A stretch of 64,000 bases of DNA from Kingdonia uniflora (GCA_014058105.1 JACGCM010002205.1:3472001-3536000), one strand, 5' to 3'; shown: positions 1-11,640, counted from the stretch's first letter. The notes: generated by a model from the sequence alone, not told the origin. Program-made: numbers and translations.

Positions 1-20
1 GAATTAGCTCTTACACCAAA
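1..20 (-). other. Primer-binding-site-like sequence of a neighbouring Tat unit
   Basis: The first 18 bases are identical to positions 27150-27167, which lie just below the second LTR. Read on the minus strand this is TGGTGTAAGAGCTAATTC next to the LTR end, the position and TGG start expected of a retroelement primer-binding site. It resembles the initiator-Met site TGGTATCAGAGC only in part, so the tRNA is not assigned. Its presence outside the first LTR suggests that another internal region continues beyond the window edge. Confidence 0.55.
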
Positions 21-564
21 TGTACCTATGAATAAAACTAATGTAAAGCAAGAAATGATACAGTTGATTTAGCGTGGAAAACCTTTGAATAGGTAAAAAC
101 TATGACCTCAGGTTGAGAGTTTTAATAATAGTAGCTTTTATTGCTTGAGGCTGATATCTTATTACAAGTGATCTCTTGAACTATAAATACTTGATCTTGT
201 AAATATGAAGTTTTGTGATGCTCAGAATCTAGAAATTCCTGTGTTAAAGTTTAGAAAATTTGGGTTTTCATGGTCCCTGTATCTTCTAGAACTTTTTCTT
301 TATATAGACTTTACATGCAGCTCGTTATCATACTGAAGTACGTTCTCTGCATAATAAGGTAAGTGGTGGTTGACTATGTAACTATTAAGTTTGTGGGAGA
401 CAGATGTCTTTGACTTGTTTATATTCTTCTATTGTGCTCGATCCACGTTCTTTATCAGTTTGTGGTCTAGGTAGAAATGTTAATTGTTTATGTTACGTGT
501 GAAATATATGAGTCTAATATAGAGGTAATTCAAATTGGGTTAAGCCAAAGGATAGGTCCCTACA
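21..564 (-). repeat. Tat-lineage LTR (3' LTR of unit A)
   Basis: A 544-bp segment begins tgtacc and ends cctaca on the plus strand, giving TG...CA ends. It aligns along its whole length with 27169-27731; long shared stretches include gcttgaggctgatatcttat. By eye the two are roughly 80% identical, so they are old or came from different family members. A plausible minus-strand TATA box (CTATATAAAG) lies at 298-307. A polypurine tract follows directly at 565. Confidence 0.8.
298..307 (-). promoter_or_regulatory. Candidate LTR TATA box
   Basis: The minus strand reads CTATATAAAG, a good plant TATA match, inside the LTR and in the orientation of the retrotransposon. The second LTR has CCTATATAATG at the matching place (about 27448-27458). 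Transcription from it has not been shown. Confidence 0.4.
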
Positions 565-580
565 ATCGCCCCCTCAAAAA
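565..580 (-). other. Polypurine tract of unit A
   Basis: The minus strand reads TTTTTGAGGGGGCGAT immediately upstream of the LTR start TGTAGGG. The same arrangement (GAGGGGGCGAT) is at 27732-27742. This fixes the 3' end of the unit and the minus-strand orientation. Confidence 0.65.
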
Positions 581-620
581 TGAAGGTACGAGTCACTTTA
601 GTTGAGAAAGAACCAATGGA

Positions 621-1400
621 TTGGTGTTGTTGGAAGTTGAAAAGATAGGATTTATTAATGGTGATTTTGACAGGTTTGTAAATAGGTATTTTTTATGGAG
701 GGATGTATCTAGCATTTATGAGATAGAAAGAATTGATGTACTTGACGATTTAGGTTCTGAGAGTGGTTCTGCTTTGAATGATATTGCTTTAGAAGCATTC
801 TTGTGCATTAAATATGAATTTGATATAAATAGTACCTGTATTGGAGCCTGGCAAAGTACGTTATGTTGTAACATCACCTATAATTCCTACGTGATAATGG
901 TGAAGACCCAGCGAATGGTGTATGAAGAGAGAGTCTCTACCGAATTGAAAAGGTTAAAGTTGAGATACTTCGGGGAACAATATATGGAGATGCCCACCCC
1001 AATTCCTGTACCACCAACGTATCACAAAATATTAGAAGACAAAGTGGCAGAAGCTAAGGAGGACTTTTACTATATGTGGAGATTTCATTATGTGGTTTTG
1101 ACAGGCGAGGCACGTTGGAGGAGTTTCCGTATTCGTGTGAAGGACAAGGTCCAGGAGATAGATGTGAGGGCCAGTGTATCTGCGAGGCACTATCGCTGGT
1201 ATCCTGCGAAGGACAGGATTCTAAGGTAGGACTCCTTTTCGTCTTCATCAACTCTTTGTTGGTGGGGGTTATGGAGGAGGAGGTAATGGTGGTGGTGGAG
1301 GAAGATGGAAATTAGAAGTTTTGCCCCTGCCCAATCATTGTCTCTTGGCGTGAAGAAGGCCTTCTGTTTAAAGAGTTGGTTCAAGCACTGACATCTTTTC
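621..1400 (+). pseudogene. Antisense ORF 1 of Tat unit A (unknown function)
   Basis: A 202-residue open frame (621-1229) runs on the plus strand, opposite to pol. Its C-terminal half matches the homologous part of unit B at about 28075-28400; shared motifs are VEERI/VYEERV, LKLRYFGEQ/LKIKYFGDQ and FYYMWRFHYVVLTGE/FYYRWRFYHVVLTGE. In another frame it continues into a glycine-rich stretch and then RVGSST/ELVQALS-like residues near 1370-1400. No family is recognised. Conservation between two diverged units argues that it was once coding. Its position next to the 3' LTR and its orientation fit the extra antisense ORFs known in Tat-lineage elements. Confidence 0.5.
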
Positions 1401-2173
1401 TTTCTCAGCTTCTTATAGAAGTAAATGGTGTGAAGGAAGGACCTCCAGTAATTTCTAGTTCCAACTATGCTTCAAACGATTCTTGGAGCCAAGCATAACT
1501 AAAAGCTGATATGATTTTGAAAATGAACTGTAACAGTATCTGAAAGACTTCTTATCTGTAAAGTACATGAAAGACTTGTTATCTGTAAAGTACATAAAAG
1601 ACTTGTTATCTATAAAGTATCTGTAATTAAAATTTGAGTTAATAAAAATTTTCATTCAAACTCTATGTTGAAAGATAAAATTAGCTCATCTGACTGAAAT
1701 CGAGCTAGGAGTAACATAGATATTTATATTAGAAGACGTAAATTATATGTGAGATCGAACTAAAATATTGTAGTTTAGTAATCGAGCAGAAAAATATGTA
1801 TTATAATATGCATAAAAAATGTGTCTGTAAAATAGCAAATGTGTGAAAATCTATCCGATTTGATTAAATTATAGGATAGTGGAGGAGAATATCTCTTCAT
1901 AAATAGAATGTACAGGAATTAAAAGTTCGAGCTTAGGGAGATCAAGCTTGAAATGTTGGATTGGGGGACATATTGTGATGAATAGGTCGAAATGCGGTAG
2001 GATGAATCCAAAGAGGACGATGTGGATAGATAAGGTGAAATAACTTTCTATCAAGATTTTTTCCAGTTATGGAAAAAAAAATTATATATACGGAATGTGG
2101 GGGATTTGAAGTGATCTCAAAATGTATATAAATATGGGGGGAATGTGATATAAAGTGGAGGAAAAAAGAGACC
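1401..2173. other. AT-rich spacer with short repeats inside unit A
   Basis: No coding signal is seen. At 1535-1625 the phrase gaaagacttgttatctgtaaagta recurs three times at a spacing of about 32 bp. The same phrase recurs in unit B near 28720-28790, so this is an element-specific repeat. Confidence 0.4.
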
Positions 2174-2500
2174 ATGGTGAGAACTCGTTCTGAGAGATTG
2201 CAGCATGCTCCTGAGGTACGATTGACGATAAAGATTACAGAAGTTCAAGAGAGGATTTTTAGTTCATTAGATTATGATTTTGACTTACCTGAATCTGAGT
2301 TATAGTTTGAAATCTTAGATTTGAGGGTGTGGTAACTTGAGATAGGGCATCATTTTTACTTGAAGATTTTCCGTGAAGTGATTCTGGAGCCTGCAGCTTA
2401 AAAAGTGGCAGTGAGGCAAATTGCTGAGGATGAGATCGTAGAGGAAGATTTAAGAATTGTTGGGGATGAACTGATTAGGTGTTGCCTATCATAACATATG
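2174..2500 (+). pseudogene. Antisense ORF 2 of Tat unit A
   Basis: From an ATG at 2174 the frame reads MVRTRSERLQ, then IKITEVQERIF and LDYDFDLPESE before a stop. It resumes with HFYLKIFREVILEPAA. Unit B has the equivalent IKIAEVQEQIFGLLDYD and HFYEEMFQEIIVDPAA at 29321-29660. Protein-level similarity across two decayed copies supports past coding use. Both copies contain stops, and I do not recognise a domain. Confidence 0.45.
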
Positions 2501-2786
2501 GGATGTTTTATGTGTAATTATATGAGAGAGAATAAATTGTAATGAGGTCGAATAACTGTAATTGAAGTGTAGTTAGAATAATGTTTTGGATCTATCATCT
2601 TTTGTTGTAATTGTTGTTTATGACTGTCGTGAATAAAAAAATTAAATTTGAAATGTTACAGCTTTGGAAATGACGTCAGTAATTCTATAAGTAACAGAAC
2701 TAGGAATAGAAAAAATAGGTAGCTTTGATTTTTATCTCTTGTGTAATTAAAGGGAAAGCTTGGTCGCGTGCGAGTTTTGAGTCATC

Positions 2787-3140
2787 GTGAGTATGGGGAG
2801 GTTAGAGAGTGATTTGGGTAGGAGGGATGATAATATATTAAAATATAGGAATGGGGGCAATGATGGGAAGGTATTTTCATCAAAAATGTGTAAAACGTCT
2901 TACATTAATTGTAGAAGGGACACCTCGGTTCCAAAATTGAGGGCGGCTCGTGTGAGGCCCAATAACTGCCAGCAGTTAGAGAGAAAAACTATAAATAATA
3001 TGTCATTGTCTTTATTCAAACGTTTATCATCTTCTGAAAAACTGAAGAACAGTGGGAGAGAAAAGAGAAAAAATTGTAGAGATTCACGTGAGAGACTAGA
3101 TGAGAGTGATCAACAAGCAAGGCGAGGAAAAGTTACATAA
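2787..3140 (+). pseudogene. Antisense ORF 3 of Tat unit A, basic and charged
   Basis: A 117-residue frame rich in Lys, Arg and Ser. It is homologous to unit B 29987-30395; both share the GKVFS, NNCQQLERK and LSSSEKLK-like motifs. It may be the N-terminal exon of the Transposase_28-like antisense gene that follows, because a donor-like gtta and an AT-rich gap separate them. The function is unknown. Confidence 0.45.
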
Positions 3141-3520
3141 AAAGAGTCAAGACGGTGGTTGTACAGCAGCATTGTGAGGATTTGGCACTACTTCAGATTC
3201 GTATGCAGATGTTGAAGGTTAGTAAACGATTTATGATCTTGTGAATGTGAATGTGAATGTGAATTTTTTTTGTGGTTTTCAAATTTTCAAAAAAAAATTA
3301 TTGTTTATAGTAATTTTCCAAAAAATTAATATATGTATTAAAAAATATATGATATGATATAAATATATGGATTATGGATGTATGGTAAATGTGTGTACGG
3401 ATGTCTAAAAGATAATGATAGAATACTTGGACCTGTATGTAGGTCGAGCGTGAGGAACATCTGTGTATAATCAAACCTCATCATTAGACTTATAATCGGG
3501 ATAGAGACTTCAATTGATAT

Positions 3521-4040
3521 GGAGACGTCGACCTCTGGTTATATTGTTGAGTCTGAACATGTAGAATTTATTAATGTAGAGTCTGATAGGGAGGACAAAT
3601 TAGTACTTGTGCAATTTCTAGATCTTCCAGATAAATTGGTATTGTACCCTCTGATCCTGAGGTATTTATAGAGTTCTGTAAATCCAAAGCTCTTATAGGT
3701 GGGATATAGGGCAATATTATAGAATATGCTGGTAGGCAGTTCAGAGGTTGTACTATAGCATTTGGGGAAGAGTATTTATTTTTGTTGTCTGACTTAGAAA
3801 AGGAGAAATTAGATAGGGGAGTGGATGAGTCGATCTCCCTAGAGTATTTTGATGGAAATGTTCAAGGTATCCTAGATGAGGGTTTTTTGTGTTACCTGTC
3901 TCAGTTGGAGTATAGATTGAATTTACCCCTTAGCAATCTTGCTAATGGTATAATGAATATTATAGGGGCTTGTCCTGTTCAACTTAATGGGAATATGTGG
4001 GAGGTGATTTTTGTTTGTGAGAGTTTGAATATGCTTTAGA
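3521..4040 (+). pseudogene. Transposase_28-like domain, antisense gene of Tat unit A
   Basis: The frame starting near 3521 (METSTSG, then VESEHVEF) shifts. It becomes a clean 85-residue run at 3782-4039 containing YLSQLEYRLNLPLSNLANG, then CPVQLNGNMWEV. This pattern of hydrophobic helix, LPLS, aPvQl and NmWe is that of the family called 'putative gypsy type transposon' (Transposase_28), found in antisense or extra ORFs of plant gypsy elements. Unit B carries the same block at 31040-31271. The copy is broken by frameshifts and an early stop (ESLNML then TAG). Confidence 0.6.
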
Positions 4041-4329
4041 GGGAGAATGAGGCGGAGAGGAGAATATCTCCAGAAGATATGTTACAGTATTATGGTATGA
4101 AAAATTATGCTGTATCCGGAAGTGCATATTTTTGTTCGAGCTCATCTTGACCGCTTTCTTCGATCTAAATTCAGTAGGTCGAATGTGGAATGATAATATG
4201 ATATGAGTGAAAGGTAATTGCCTTCAGAGATAAGATGAAGAACCAATAGAACTTATGTATAGAATTGTGAAGAAAAGTAAGTGATGGTGTATAATATTGA
4301 ACTGCAATAATTAAAGGTCATTTTGTTGT

Positions 4330-6980
4330 TTGATTATATGTTGTGTTTGCTTTACAGGTCCTCAGTCGAAGGTGAAGATGAATGAGTCCCTGTTAGATAT
4401 TGTAGGTCAAGAAGGGGTTGAGCTCGAGATAGTTTTGAAGGAGCTCGGTATTAACAGAAATAGAAGAGCTAACAGCAGGTCTGAGAAGGTAAAAAAGTCT
4501 CAGGAGAAGAGACTAATGGAAAGGGCTGAAGCTAGGAAAAAGAGAAGTGTTGATGGGGGGAAGCATCCATTTTTATCGAAAGCTACTAATTTGGATTTTG
4601 TGGATGTGCCGGAAGCTACAACGTCGAGCAAGTTTGCTCTAAAATTCCCAAAGAAGAAAACTGGGAAGCGTAGCTACCTCTGGAACCATGGGGAGTGGTA
4701 AGGTCGTGGGGGACGGGAAAAATAGGAGGGTAGACCAGGGTAGACCTTCCTGCCGAAGAGATTGGGACGAAGGTTGTGGAAAGCTGACCTATAGAGGAAG
4801 ATGAACTGCGAGCTGTGGAGGATAGGGTAAGGCTTGCAGCTCGCAAGGGTGCTGAGGAAATATGTGCCTCTGTACAGTTGGAGTTGAGCAAAATGGTAAG
4901 TTTGGATGACTCGTTTGTTTCTAAATTTTTATATTTGATTTGAGCTGAATATGTGTTTGATATATTGTAAGCTGCTCTCCTGATGAAGGGGATCTACTTC
5001 GGGGTCGAGGAGGGAAAAGCTGAACTTGAGAATGGAAAAATTGAGCTCGAGAAGAAAGTAACTCAATTGAAGTCTGATCTGGTTCTGGAGGGAAAGCGAC
5101 TGGATGTTGTGAAGGCTGCGCATGAGGTGGTAATTAGCAAGCTGACATAGGAGGAGCAGAGGAACCTGGATGATATGGTAGCCCAGCGCGACAGACTTGG
5201 GCGCCAACTCCTTAAAGTGGGGTACTCCAAAGCTGAGGTTAAAGCTATTATGGATGGTAACTACGTTAAAGAGGACGAGGTGGAAGAGGATGTGCCTGGT
5301 GTGGTAGGAGGGTTGGATGGGGTCCCACCCAGAATAGAGCTAGAGAACCAAGGGGAAGATAATAAGAAGGTAGAGTAACGTTGTTGAAATTCTGGCTATG
5401 TGTTTTTGAAGGGTTTGAGAACTGTAATTGTATAAAATATTGTTTTGTAGGATAAAGCTTAGATAGGCTAAGAGATATTTGTAAACATTGTTTGTAAGAA
5501 CTTAAGGATATGAACCTCAGAATTAAGGAATTAGAGAATGAGCTCGCTAAGGAGAAAGACGCCTCAGCGTCCCTGTTGACTTCGCAAGTAGAGCTAAAGG
5601 TTAGAGAAGGGCATAAAATATTTTACTTGTATGTTACATTACTTTAGAGCTACAAAGTAAAATTTAGAAAAATATAAATTGATCTTAAATATGTTAGAAA
5701 TCTTAGGGGCAATGGTAATCAAATGTGTTTAGATAATACCAATGTGTTGAGAAAGTTAGAACATAGAAAATGTGCACCTTGAAATTGGATGTAAGTGTAA
5801 TTTTCATCAAAATGAAATCATACTTTGACCTTAAGTTTAGAAGCAGTTTCATAACAATAAAATATTAGAAAATAGAAATGTGTTATGTTTGAATCTTCTA
5901 TATTATGTTTGAATGTATTTGCGGAGTATTGTTGAATCGAACTTGATGTATTGTATCTCTGATGTAGGTCAAATTGGAGTATGCTCGCTTGAGTGAGCAA
6001 GAGACACTCTAATATAACTAAGAGTATGTTGTAGAGTTTGATAGGATGAAAGAGGCAACTAAAGATAGGGAGGATCAACATGTCAAAGTAGACTTCAAGT
6101 TTGTCGAGGTAACACAAACGGTTGATGACCTGACTCGAAAGATCGAGGGAAAATATGCCGAAATTTAAAAGGGGTAAAAAGAGCTCGCGGAGGCGAAGGA
6201 GGAGACAGGAAAGCTCAAAAACCGAATGATGCGTTGATGGTGAAGAGTAAGAAGGCAGATATGGCTCGATACCTTATCCAATCATTTGAAGAAACAGAGA
6301 AAAAGAGTTACAGGGTTTTGTGGCCAGTCTGAAGATTCAAATGAATAAAAAAATGAACGAGCATAAGCAGACTGGAGTTGATCTAATGAGTTCTAAAAGC
6401 AAACTGGAGTGATTGAAGAGTAAAATGATTGAGAAGGATAGCGAGCTAGAGAGAGCTTGAGCTGACTTAGTCAAATCTAAAATTGCGGTTGAGTAGTTGT
6501 GAAGGCTTTACCTGCTAAAGATATAGATTTCTAGATGGCTCAAAGACATTATGATGAATTGAATAAGAGGGTGGTCTAATTGATGGCAAATTTTTCTACG
6601 GCCAATTTGCTCATCAAGAAGGCCAAGGCTGGAGAGCGGCCGAAGAAGAAAAAAGGCGATGTCGGGGTCTTCATTGTTATAGGGGATGTGGTTAAACTAT
6701 CAGCCCAAATTAGATAGATGGAGAGAGATATAGCTCGCATTTAATTTTGCGAACAAAGAGGAAATGTACATTTAAGGGAGGTGCCAAGGTAAGTTAGACA
6801 TAGCCCTTTGCCAAGGTCGCGAGTTAGATGGGGTGGTCAGTGGTAAGGATTAATTGTTAAAGAAGAAAATGAATTGTTAAAAAGGTCTCCTACAGGGGGA
6901 AGTGCAGGGAAGAACAGGGAGCTTGAGGAACTTTGTGCTCAGTTGGTATAATTGAGGATGACGAGCCAGGCAGAGTCAGA
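4330..6980 (+). pseudogene. Coiled-coil C-terminal part of the antisense gene, unit A
   Basis: A series of charged open segments is rich in Glu, Lys and Leu (4360-4700, 4970-5378, 5510-5600, 5970-6980). Examples are LLDIVGQEGVELEIVLKEL and, near 6090, VDFKFVEVTQTVDDLTRKI. Each has a counterpart in unit B between 31510 and 34070. AT-rich gaps with AG and GT edges (for example gtaag at about 4892 and tgtag at about 4970) look like introns. The heptad-like composition predicts long coiled coils. Stops interrupt many segments. The gene is cut at 6980 by the CACTA insertion and resumes at 21229. Confidence 0.55.
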
Positions 6981-7430
6981 CACTATACCAATTTTACTAA
7001 ATTACCACAGACCTAATCTGTGGTAATAGATGTTTTGTCACGGATAAAGTCTGTAGTGGAGGTCTGTAGCAAATGGTGTGTGGCAATATTTTTGCTACAG
7101 AGTTTATCTGTAGTTATCTAATTTATATTGCTACAGAGTAAATTCGTAGTAATTTTTTTGCCACGGAGTTTGTCTGTGGTTATCTAATTTATTTTGCTAC
7201 GGAGTAACTCCATGGCAATTTTTTTGCCATGGAGTTTGTTTGTGGTTATCAAATTCATATTGATACGGAGTAAATCCGTGGCAATTATTTTTACCACGGA
7301 GTTTGTTTGTGGTTATCTAATTTATATTGATACAGAGTAAATCCATAGAAAATTTTTAACCACTGATAATATTTGTAGTATAATTAGGATATTTACCACA
7401 GCTTTAGTCCGTGGTAATTTAATTTTTATT
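6981..7430. repeat. CACTA left terminus with subterminal repeats
   Basis: After the terminal CACTATACCAA, the motif tacggagt..atccgtggcaat / gccacggagtttgtctgtgg recurs in both orientations about every 30-60 bp down to about 7415. Similar ccacagat..atctgtggc copies sit at 21118-21200 at the other end. Such subterminal motif arrays are the usual binding sites for the CACTA TnpA-type protein. Confidence 0.75.
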
Positions 7431-7895
7431 TGTTTTTTAAAAAAATCAAAAAAAATAGCCAAAACATACACAATTCAGAAAATCAAATTACACCTATTGT
7501 ATACACTTAAACAAAAGCACAATTCAATAACCTATTTCATTTATAAATATTATTGGCCCACAAAAAATCCATGTACACTGGTTACAAGCTATATACATGT
7601 TCCCTATAATAAATCCAAAAAACCATGGATTGAGAAACAAAAAAAAGGAAGTACAGTGGCTTCAAAACCAAATGATCAATATAGCGGTGTTCAAGCCATA
7701 ACCTCAAAAGTAGTAACGGGTCCAAGAATAGGGAGCGTCATTAATCTATTATAAAAGCCTTCAAAAAGATGGGAAGCACATTGCAAGAAAATTAACATAA
7801 CAAATAAATTATAAAGGTCAAACCCCTTTGAACTTTTAGTTGTAAAATGGATATCAAGAGGAATTCAAAAAATGTACAAGTGTTTATAAGAACAT
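7431..7895. other. Non-coding stretch next to the CACTA transposase gene
   Basis: Open frames here resemble no known protein and lie on the strand opposite the transposase exons. This is most likely the 3' untranslated region of the minus-strand gene that follows. Confidence 0.35.
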
Positions 7896-7899
7896 TTAC

Positions 7900-8151
7900 C
7901 TAAGAGGCAAAACGCATAAGAATCCTCAGGTACTTGATCTTCGTGCCAATTAAACGTTCGTCAAAGAAAACCCCACATTGACCAAAGACTGGAGAATTTT
8001 CCTCGAAAATTATATCAACAATAACCTCATATTCTGCCTCATCACTTTCCTGGAGACCAGGAAGTACTAACGCCCTCCCAATGGCAACAATATGTTCATG
8101 GAAGTTCAGGAAATGAACAACTGCCTCTTCTCGTAAAAGAGGCGTAGAAAT
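7900..8151 (-). pseudogene. Transposase_24-type gene, probable last coding exon
   Basis: On the minus strand an acceptor TTGTAG precedes a frame reading STPLLREEAVVHFLNFHE, then VFGQCGVFFDERLIG, ending at RFAS then TAG. The frame is open for about 80 residues. It lies downstream of the 8380-8695 exon, where the C-terminal part of this CACTA gene family is expected. The assignment rests on position and general likeness. A donor-like AG|GTAAAT overlaps the stop, so a further exon is possible. Confidence 0.45.
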
Positions 8152-8379
8152 CTACAATATAAAGCATGTGGTACTAATATTAGTTTATATGTGCATAATG
8201 AAAAATAATAAATTAGAGACTTGTTTTTTTGAAAACATTAAGTGTTTAGGTTTGTGGAATTATCAGTAATTTTTGCAAAAAAATTACAGATTTTATCATT
8301 GATGAATAGATTTGTTCTTTTTCAAAAAAGAAGGGAAAACAACAATTTAAGAGAAAAACTTAATAATTAATCCATACCC

Positions 8380-8695
8380 CTGATCTTTCAGTAGATGTTG
8401 TAGTGCATCCAGATGATCTAAGAGAAGCTACCATGTCTTTCAAATTCTCAAACCTTGCATCATTTTCAGCCTTGTATTGGGAAAAGTGGTTCTTCAAATC
8501 AATATAGGATTCCTTATCCTCTGTAATGTGTGCCTTCAATAGCTCGGTACTCTGTATAAACTTTTTGGTTACATCCGGACCCATAAAATTCACACACCCC
8601 TTTTTTACAGGACCAAATACTTGAGCTAAAAGATCATGGTCAATATCAAGATACTTAGACTGTGGATTCTTTGTGATAATATTTTTTACTGTAAT
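8380..8695 (-). pseudogene. Transposase_24-type gene, internal exon
   Basis: The exon opens after a TTTGCAG acceptor and reads NPQSKYLDIDHDLLAQVFG, then VKKGCVNFMGPDVTKK, then a charged segment ending near MVASLRSSG. The pattern VFG..kkG.v.GfG.dV followed by a coiled segment is typical of the C-terminal half of plant CACTA accessory proteins (Transposase_24, 'Ptta/En/Spm'). A donor-like GGGTATGG lies near 8380. The preceding exon is more than 4.7 kb away, beyond the captured SRPK and PWWP fragments. Confidence 0.6.
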
Positions 8696-8779
8696 CTGCA
8701 AATAGAAAATTATACTAAAATTATCAATTAAAACAATATCAATTATACTAAAATTATCAATTAAAGAGATCAATTAAAC

Positions 8780-9360
8780 CAGTTACAAGGTAATGAACGA
8801 GATTGAAGAGAAAACCAAGTGGTATCACCTAAATTAGTTGATAGTTGATTTACATAATTACATAATTAACTAGTAATTATATCCCCGTCTAATTTGTGTT
8901 CTTATGCCTATGATAGTTTAAGTTACATTCAGAAGGACGTGGATTTCATGTTTCTTTTGCAATCTACTTTATACAATGTGTTTACTATACTTATCTGTTA
9001 GTACTATTGATATTGATTTAGTCCGAGTGTGGCAATTATGAAGATGGTAGATCGGTGAAGTAATTTTTTTTTGGATTTTTTTCCATCTAAGGAAGGATTC
9101 TGTTTTACGTGGTTTTCTATATTAAATAAACATCACTTTTTCTAGTTTAGCAGGGTTGCTCACTTGCTGGCCCAAAGAGGGTTCTTTTGAATTACTTATT
9201 TTGAGCAGAGCACTATGCCTGCTATTGTACTTAATGGGCACTCTGAGCTCGAACCTTTGTTCTCTTTTTTGATTGTTAATGAAATCTTGTTTGCGTAAAA
9301 AAAGTAATCATTGCTTTTACTATAGAACCTGAAAATTTGTGAAATTTATTACAAATGGTG
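8780..9360. other. Unassigned AT-rich stretch
   Basis: No coding or repeat signal is recognised. It lies between the transposase exon and the captured kinase, and may be intron sequence of the SRPK donor gene because a splice acceptor follows at about 9590. Confidence 0.3.
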
Positions 9361-9581
9361 TGTGAGGTCTGAAAATCCCTTATTGCCAACATATTTGTTT
9401 GCTACAAGCTGGGTTTCAACTCTTTTGAAAAAAAATTGGATTGCTCGGGATCTTTACAAAATATCCCTCTTGTTCTTCTATATCCTGCTCTCACTTAAGT
9501 GCAAACTACCTTTATATTATTTTAGTTTTAATTTTGCAACTGTTAAATATCAAGATTCTTTGGAGAAGCTTCATGACTTCT

Positions 9582-10372
9582 TTTTCTTGCAGACATTTGT
9601 TGCTCTTAAAATCATGAAGAGAGCTTTAGAGTTCGTTGAAGCTGCCCAACATGAGATCCAATTCCTCTCTGCTATAGCAGAGGGTGATCCCTCAAGTTCG
9701 AAGTGTGTAGTTCGATTGAACGATCACTTTAAGCACGCCAGGCCAAATGGGCAACATTTGTGTATGGTCCTTAAATTCCTCGGAGACAGCTTGCTACGGT
9801 TTATTAGGTTTAACCGTTATAGAGGCATCCCTTTAAATTAAGTTAGGCAGATTTACAGATGGATCTTTCTTGGTCTTGATTACTTACATAGAGAACTCGG
9901 TATAATTCATACTGACCTAAAACCTAAAAATGTTCTTCTTGTCTCCACCATTGACCCTGCCAAAGATCCAATTCGGTCCAGTTTCTCTCCAGTACTTGAG
10001 AATCCCGAGGGAAATCCAAATGGAGGTATAGTGGTTAACATAATTGAGAGGAAGTTGAAGAGGAGGGCAAAGAAGGCAGTGGCCAAGATCTCGGTGAGAA
10101 GAATGTCAATGGGGATCATTGTTCCAAAGGCTGAGAGGTCCCTGGAAGGGATTGAATTGAAGTGCAAAGTTGTGGATTTTGGAAATGCTTATTGGGTGGA
10201 TAAGCAATTCACAGACGATATTCAGACAAGACAGTATAGATCTTCTGAGGTTATTCTTGGCTACTCCTTCTCTGATGATATGTGGTCGTTTGCTTACATG
10301 GCATTTGAACTTTATACCGGTGACATATTGTTTGCTCCAAAGGCTGGCCAAGGTTTCCGCGAAGATGAGGTA
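9582..10372 (+). pseudogene. Captured SRPK-type protein kinase fragment
   Basis: After a TTCTTGCAG acceptor the frame reads TFVALKIMKRALEF with the catalytic Lys of VALK. It continues with AAQHEIQFLSAIAEGDP and HFKHARPNGQHLCMV. A TAA at 9839 breaks it; it then resumes as GLDYLHRELGIIHTDLKPKN (HxDLKPxN loop), KVVDFGNAYW (DFG) and DDIQTRQYRSSEVI. These are signature motifs of SR-protein kinases, including the DFGNA and TRQYR-EV blocks and a spacer region. It ends at GFREDE next to a GAG|GTAGG donor. The retained splice sites show that genomic DNA, not cDNA, was captured. It is truncated at both ends and has a stop. Confidence 0.82.
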
Positions 10373-10399
10373 GGAAGCACACGCCACCCTAATCTTTGA

Positions 10400-11640
10400 A
10401 TACATTAGCACAAGATAATTAGAAATTAATAGAATAGACATAGATGGAGAGACTCGCCGTGTCAATTCTCCAGATCTTTCTAGTGCTGAAGAAGACCAGC
10501 CCGAGATGGGGGAGCTTCTCTTTCTGCGTACGCAAGTCTAACAAAATACTAATACCTCACCCTGTAACAAGAGAAACATCCTCCAACTTTTATTTTACAG
10601 ATGGTGATTAATAAATTCATACCAATACTTCCTGAATGCATGTCATAGGACTGGGTTTAGTCTTTTGCAAGAATCCTTAGTCTTTTGAAAGCTTTCTACT
10701 ACTGGGGAACTGAAGCTCTTCCATTGGAAAAAGCGTTGGGCTAATAGAAAAGATACGTTTTGGCTAGTTTTTGTTTTTTAATACCTGTCGCAGATGGAAC
10801 GCGAAAAGCAACAGAAAGAACTCATCGCTCTCTTTCATCTAACTCACGCTTCCTTTATGAAAGAAAATTAATCCAGGAACACACACCTAGGTACTCAAAA
10901 TGGACTTGCACTACTATATCTATAGAGCTGCTCTGGAAAAGAAAAAAAAAAGACGTGCAGCAGGACTCAAGATAGAGCCTTAGACATCCCGGGGGCTTTT
11001 TTAAGAAAGAAAAGACAAGATCCTGTGCAGGCTAGGAGTTATGGTATTTAAAAAAAGCAAACGAGAGCATTCCAGGGTAGGGATCGGAAGCGATAGATAA
11101 GAAGTTTACATCTCTTTTTAGAGAACATCGGCGAATCCTTGAGTGGAGCGGGAGTAAGGATCCTTTGTCAACTTGAGGTTCCCGTCGGTGGTCTATTAGT
11201 CTATAGTCTTTAGAAAGCTTCCTACTACCCCGATTCTTTAGAACGGTAATGATCTAGTTTAAAACAGTGTTTTGAAGGTAAAGCAGCAAAGCAAGACAAG
11301 GTTAGCGCTTATTAATTGCTATGCTAGCCATTAGAAAGCTAACCCTTATGCTTTCTCTGTTTTAAATAATGGCTTTCTAACCACTGGAAAACACCTCCAA
11401 AACACACTAATGCCTCTAAACTACTCTTTAATACTTGAAAGTCTAATGGCTTTCACCACTTGTAAAAGAAAGCAGCAACTAGTAACCCTAATGCCTGTGG
11501 TTTTTCCTTTGCTTTTCCTTTGTCTTTTATTCATCTTTAAACGTACGCAAGTAGCGCTTCAGCAACTTAGGAAAAGAGCGCTTAGATCTTCCTATGTTAG
11601 ATTGTAGAGAGCCTTTTAATGATGTACTTACACTTAGCTT
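10400..11640. other. Mitochondrial-DNA-like segment inside the CACTA element
   Basis: The base texture changes here to that of plant mitochondrial intergenic DNA: mixed purine-rich blocks such as gaagcgatagataagaag and cggcgaatccttgagtgg. It also has short repeats such as agaaagcttcctactac. No conserved gene is visible and the open frames look like chance. The call is from texture only; a homology search against plant mitochondrial genomes would settle it. Confidence 0.4.

Noticed and set aside
5818..6117. A 99-residue minus-strand frame in unit A
   Set aside because: It overlaps the antisense coiled-coil gene, whose plus-strand frame is supported by unit B.
7497..7754. An 85-residue open frame on the plus strand near the CACTA left end
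   Set aside because: No known motif, opposite to the transposase exons, and in AT-rich 3' flank. Probably chance.
10760..11607. Short plus-strand frames between the SRPK and PWWP fragments
   Set aside because: No similarity recognised. The segment looks like non-coding, possibly mitochondrial, DNA.
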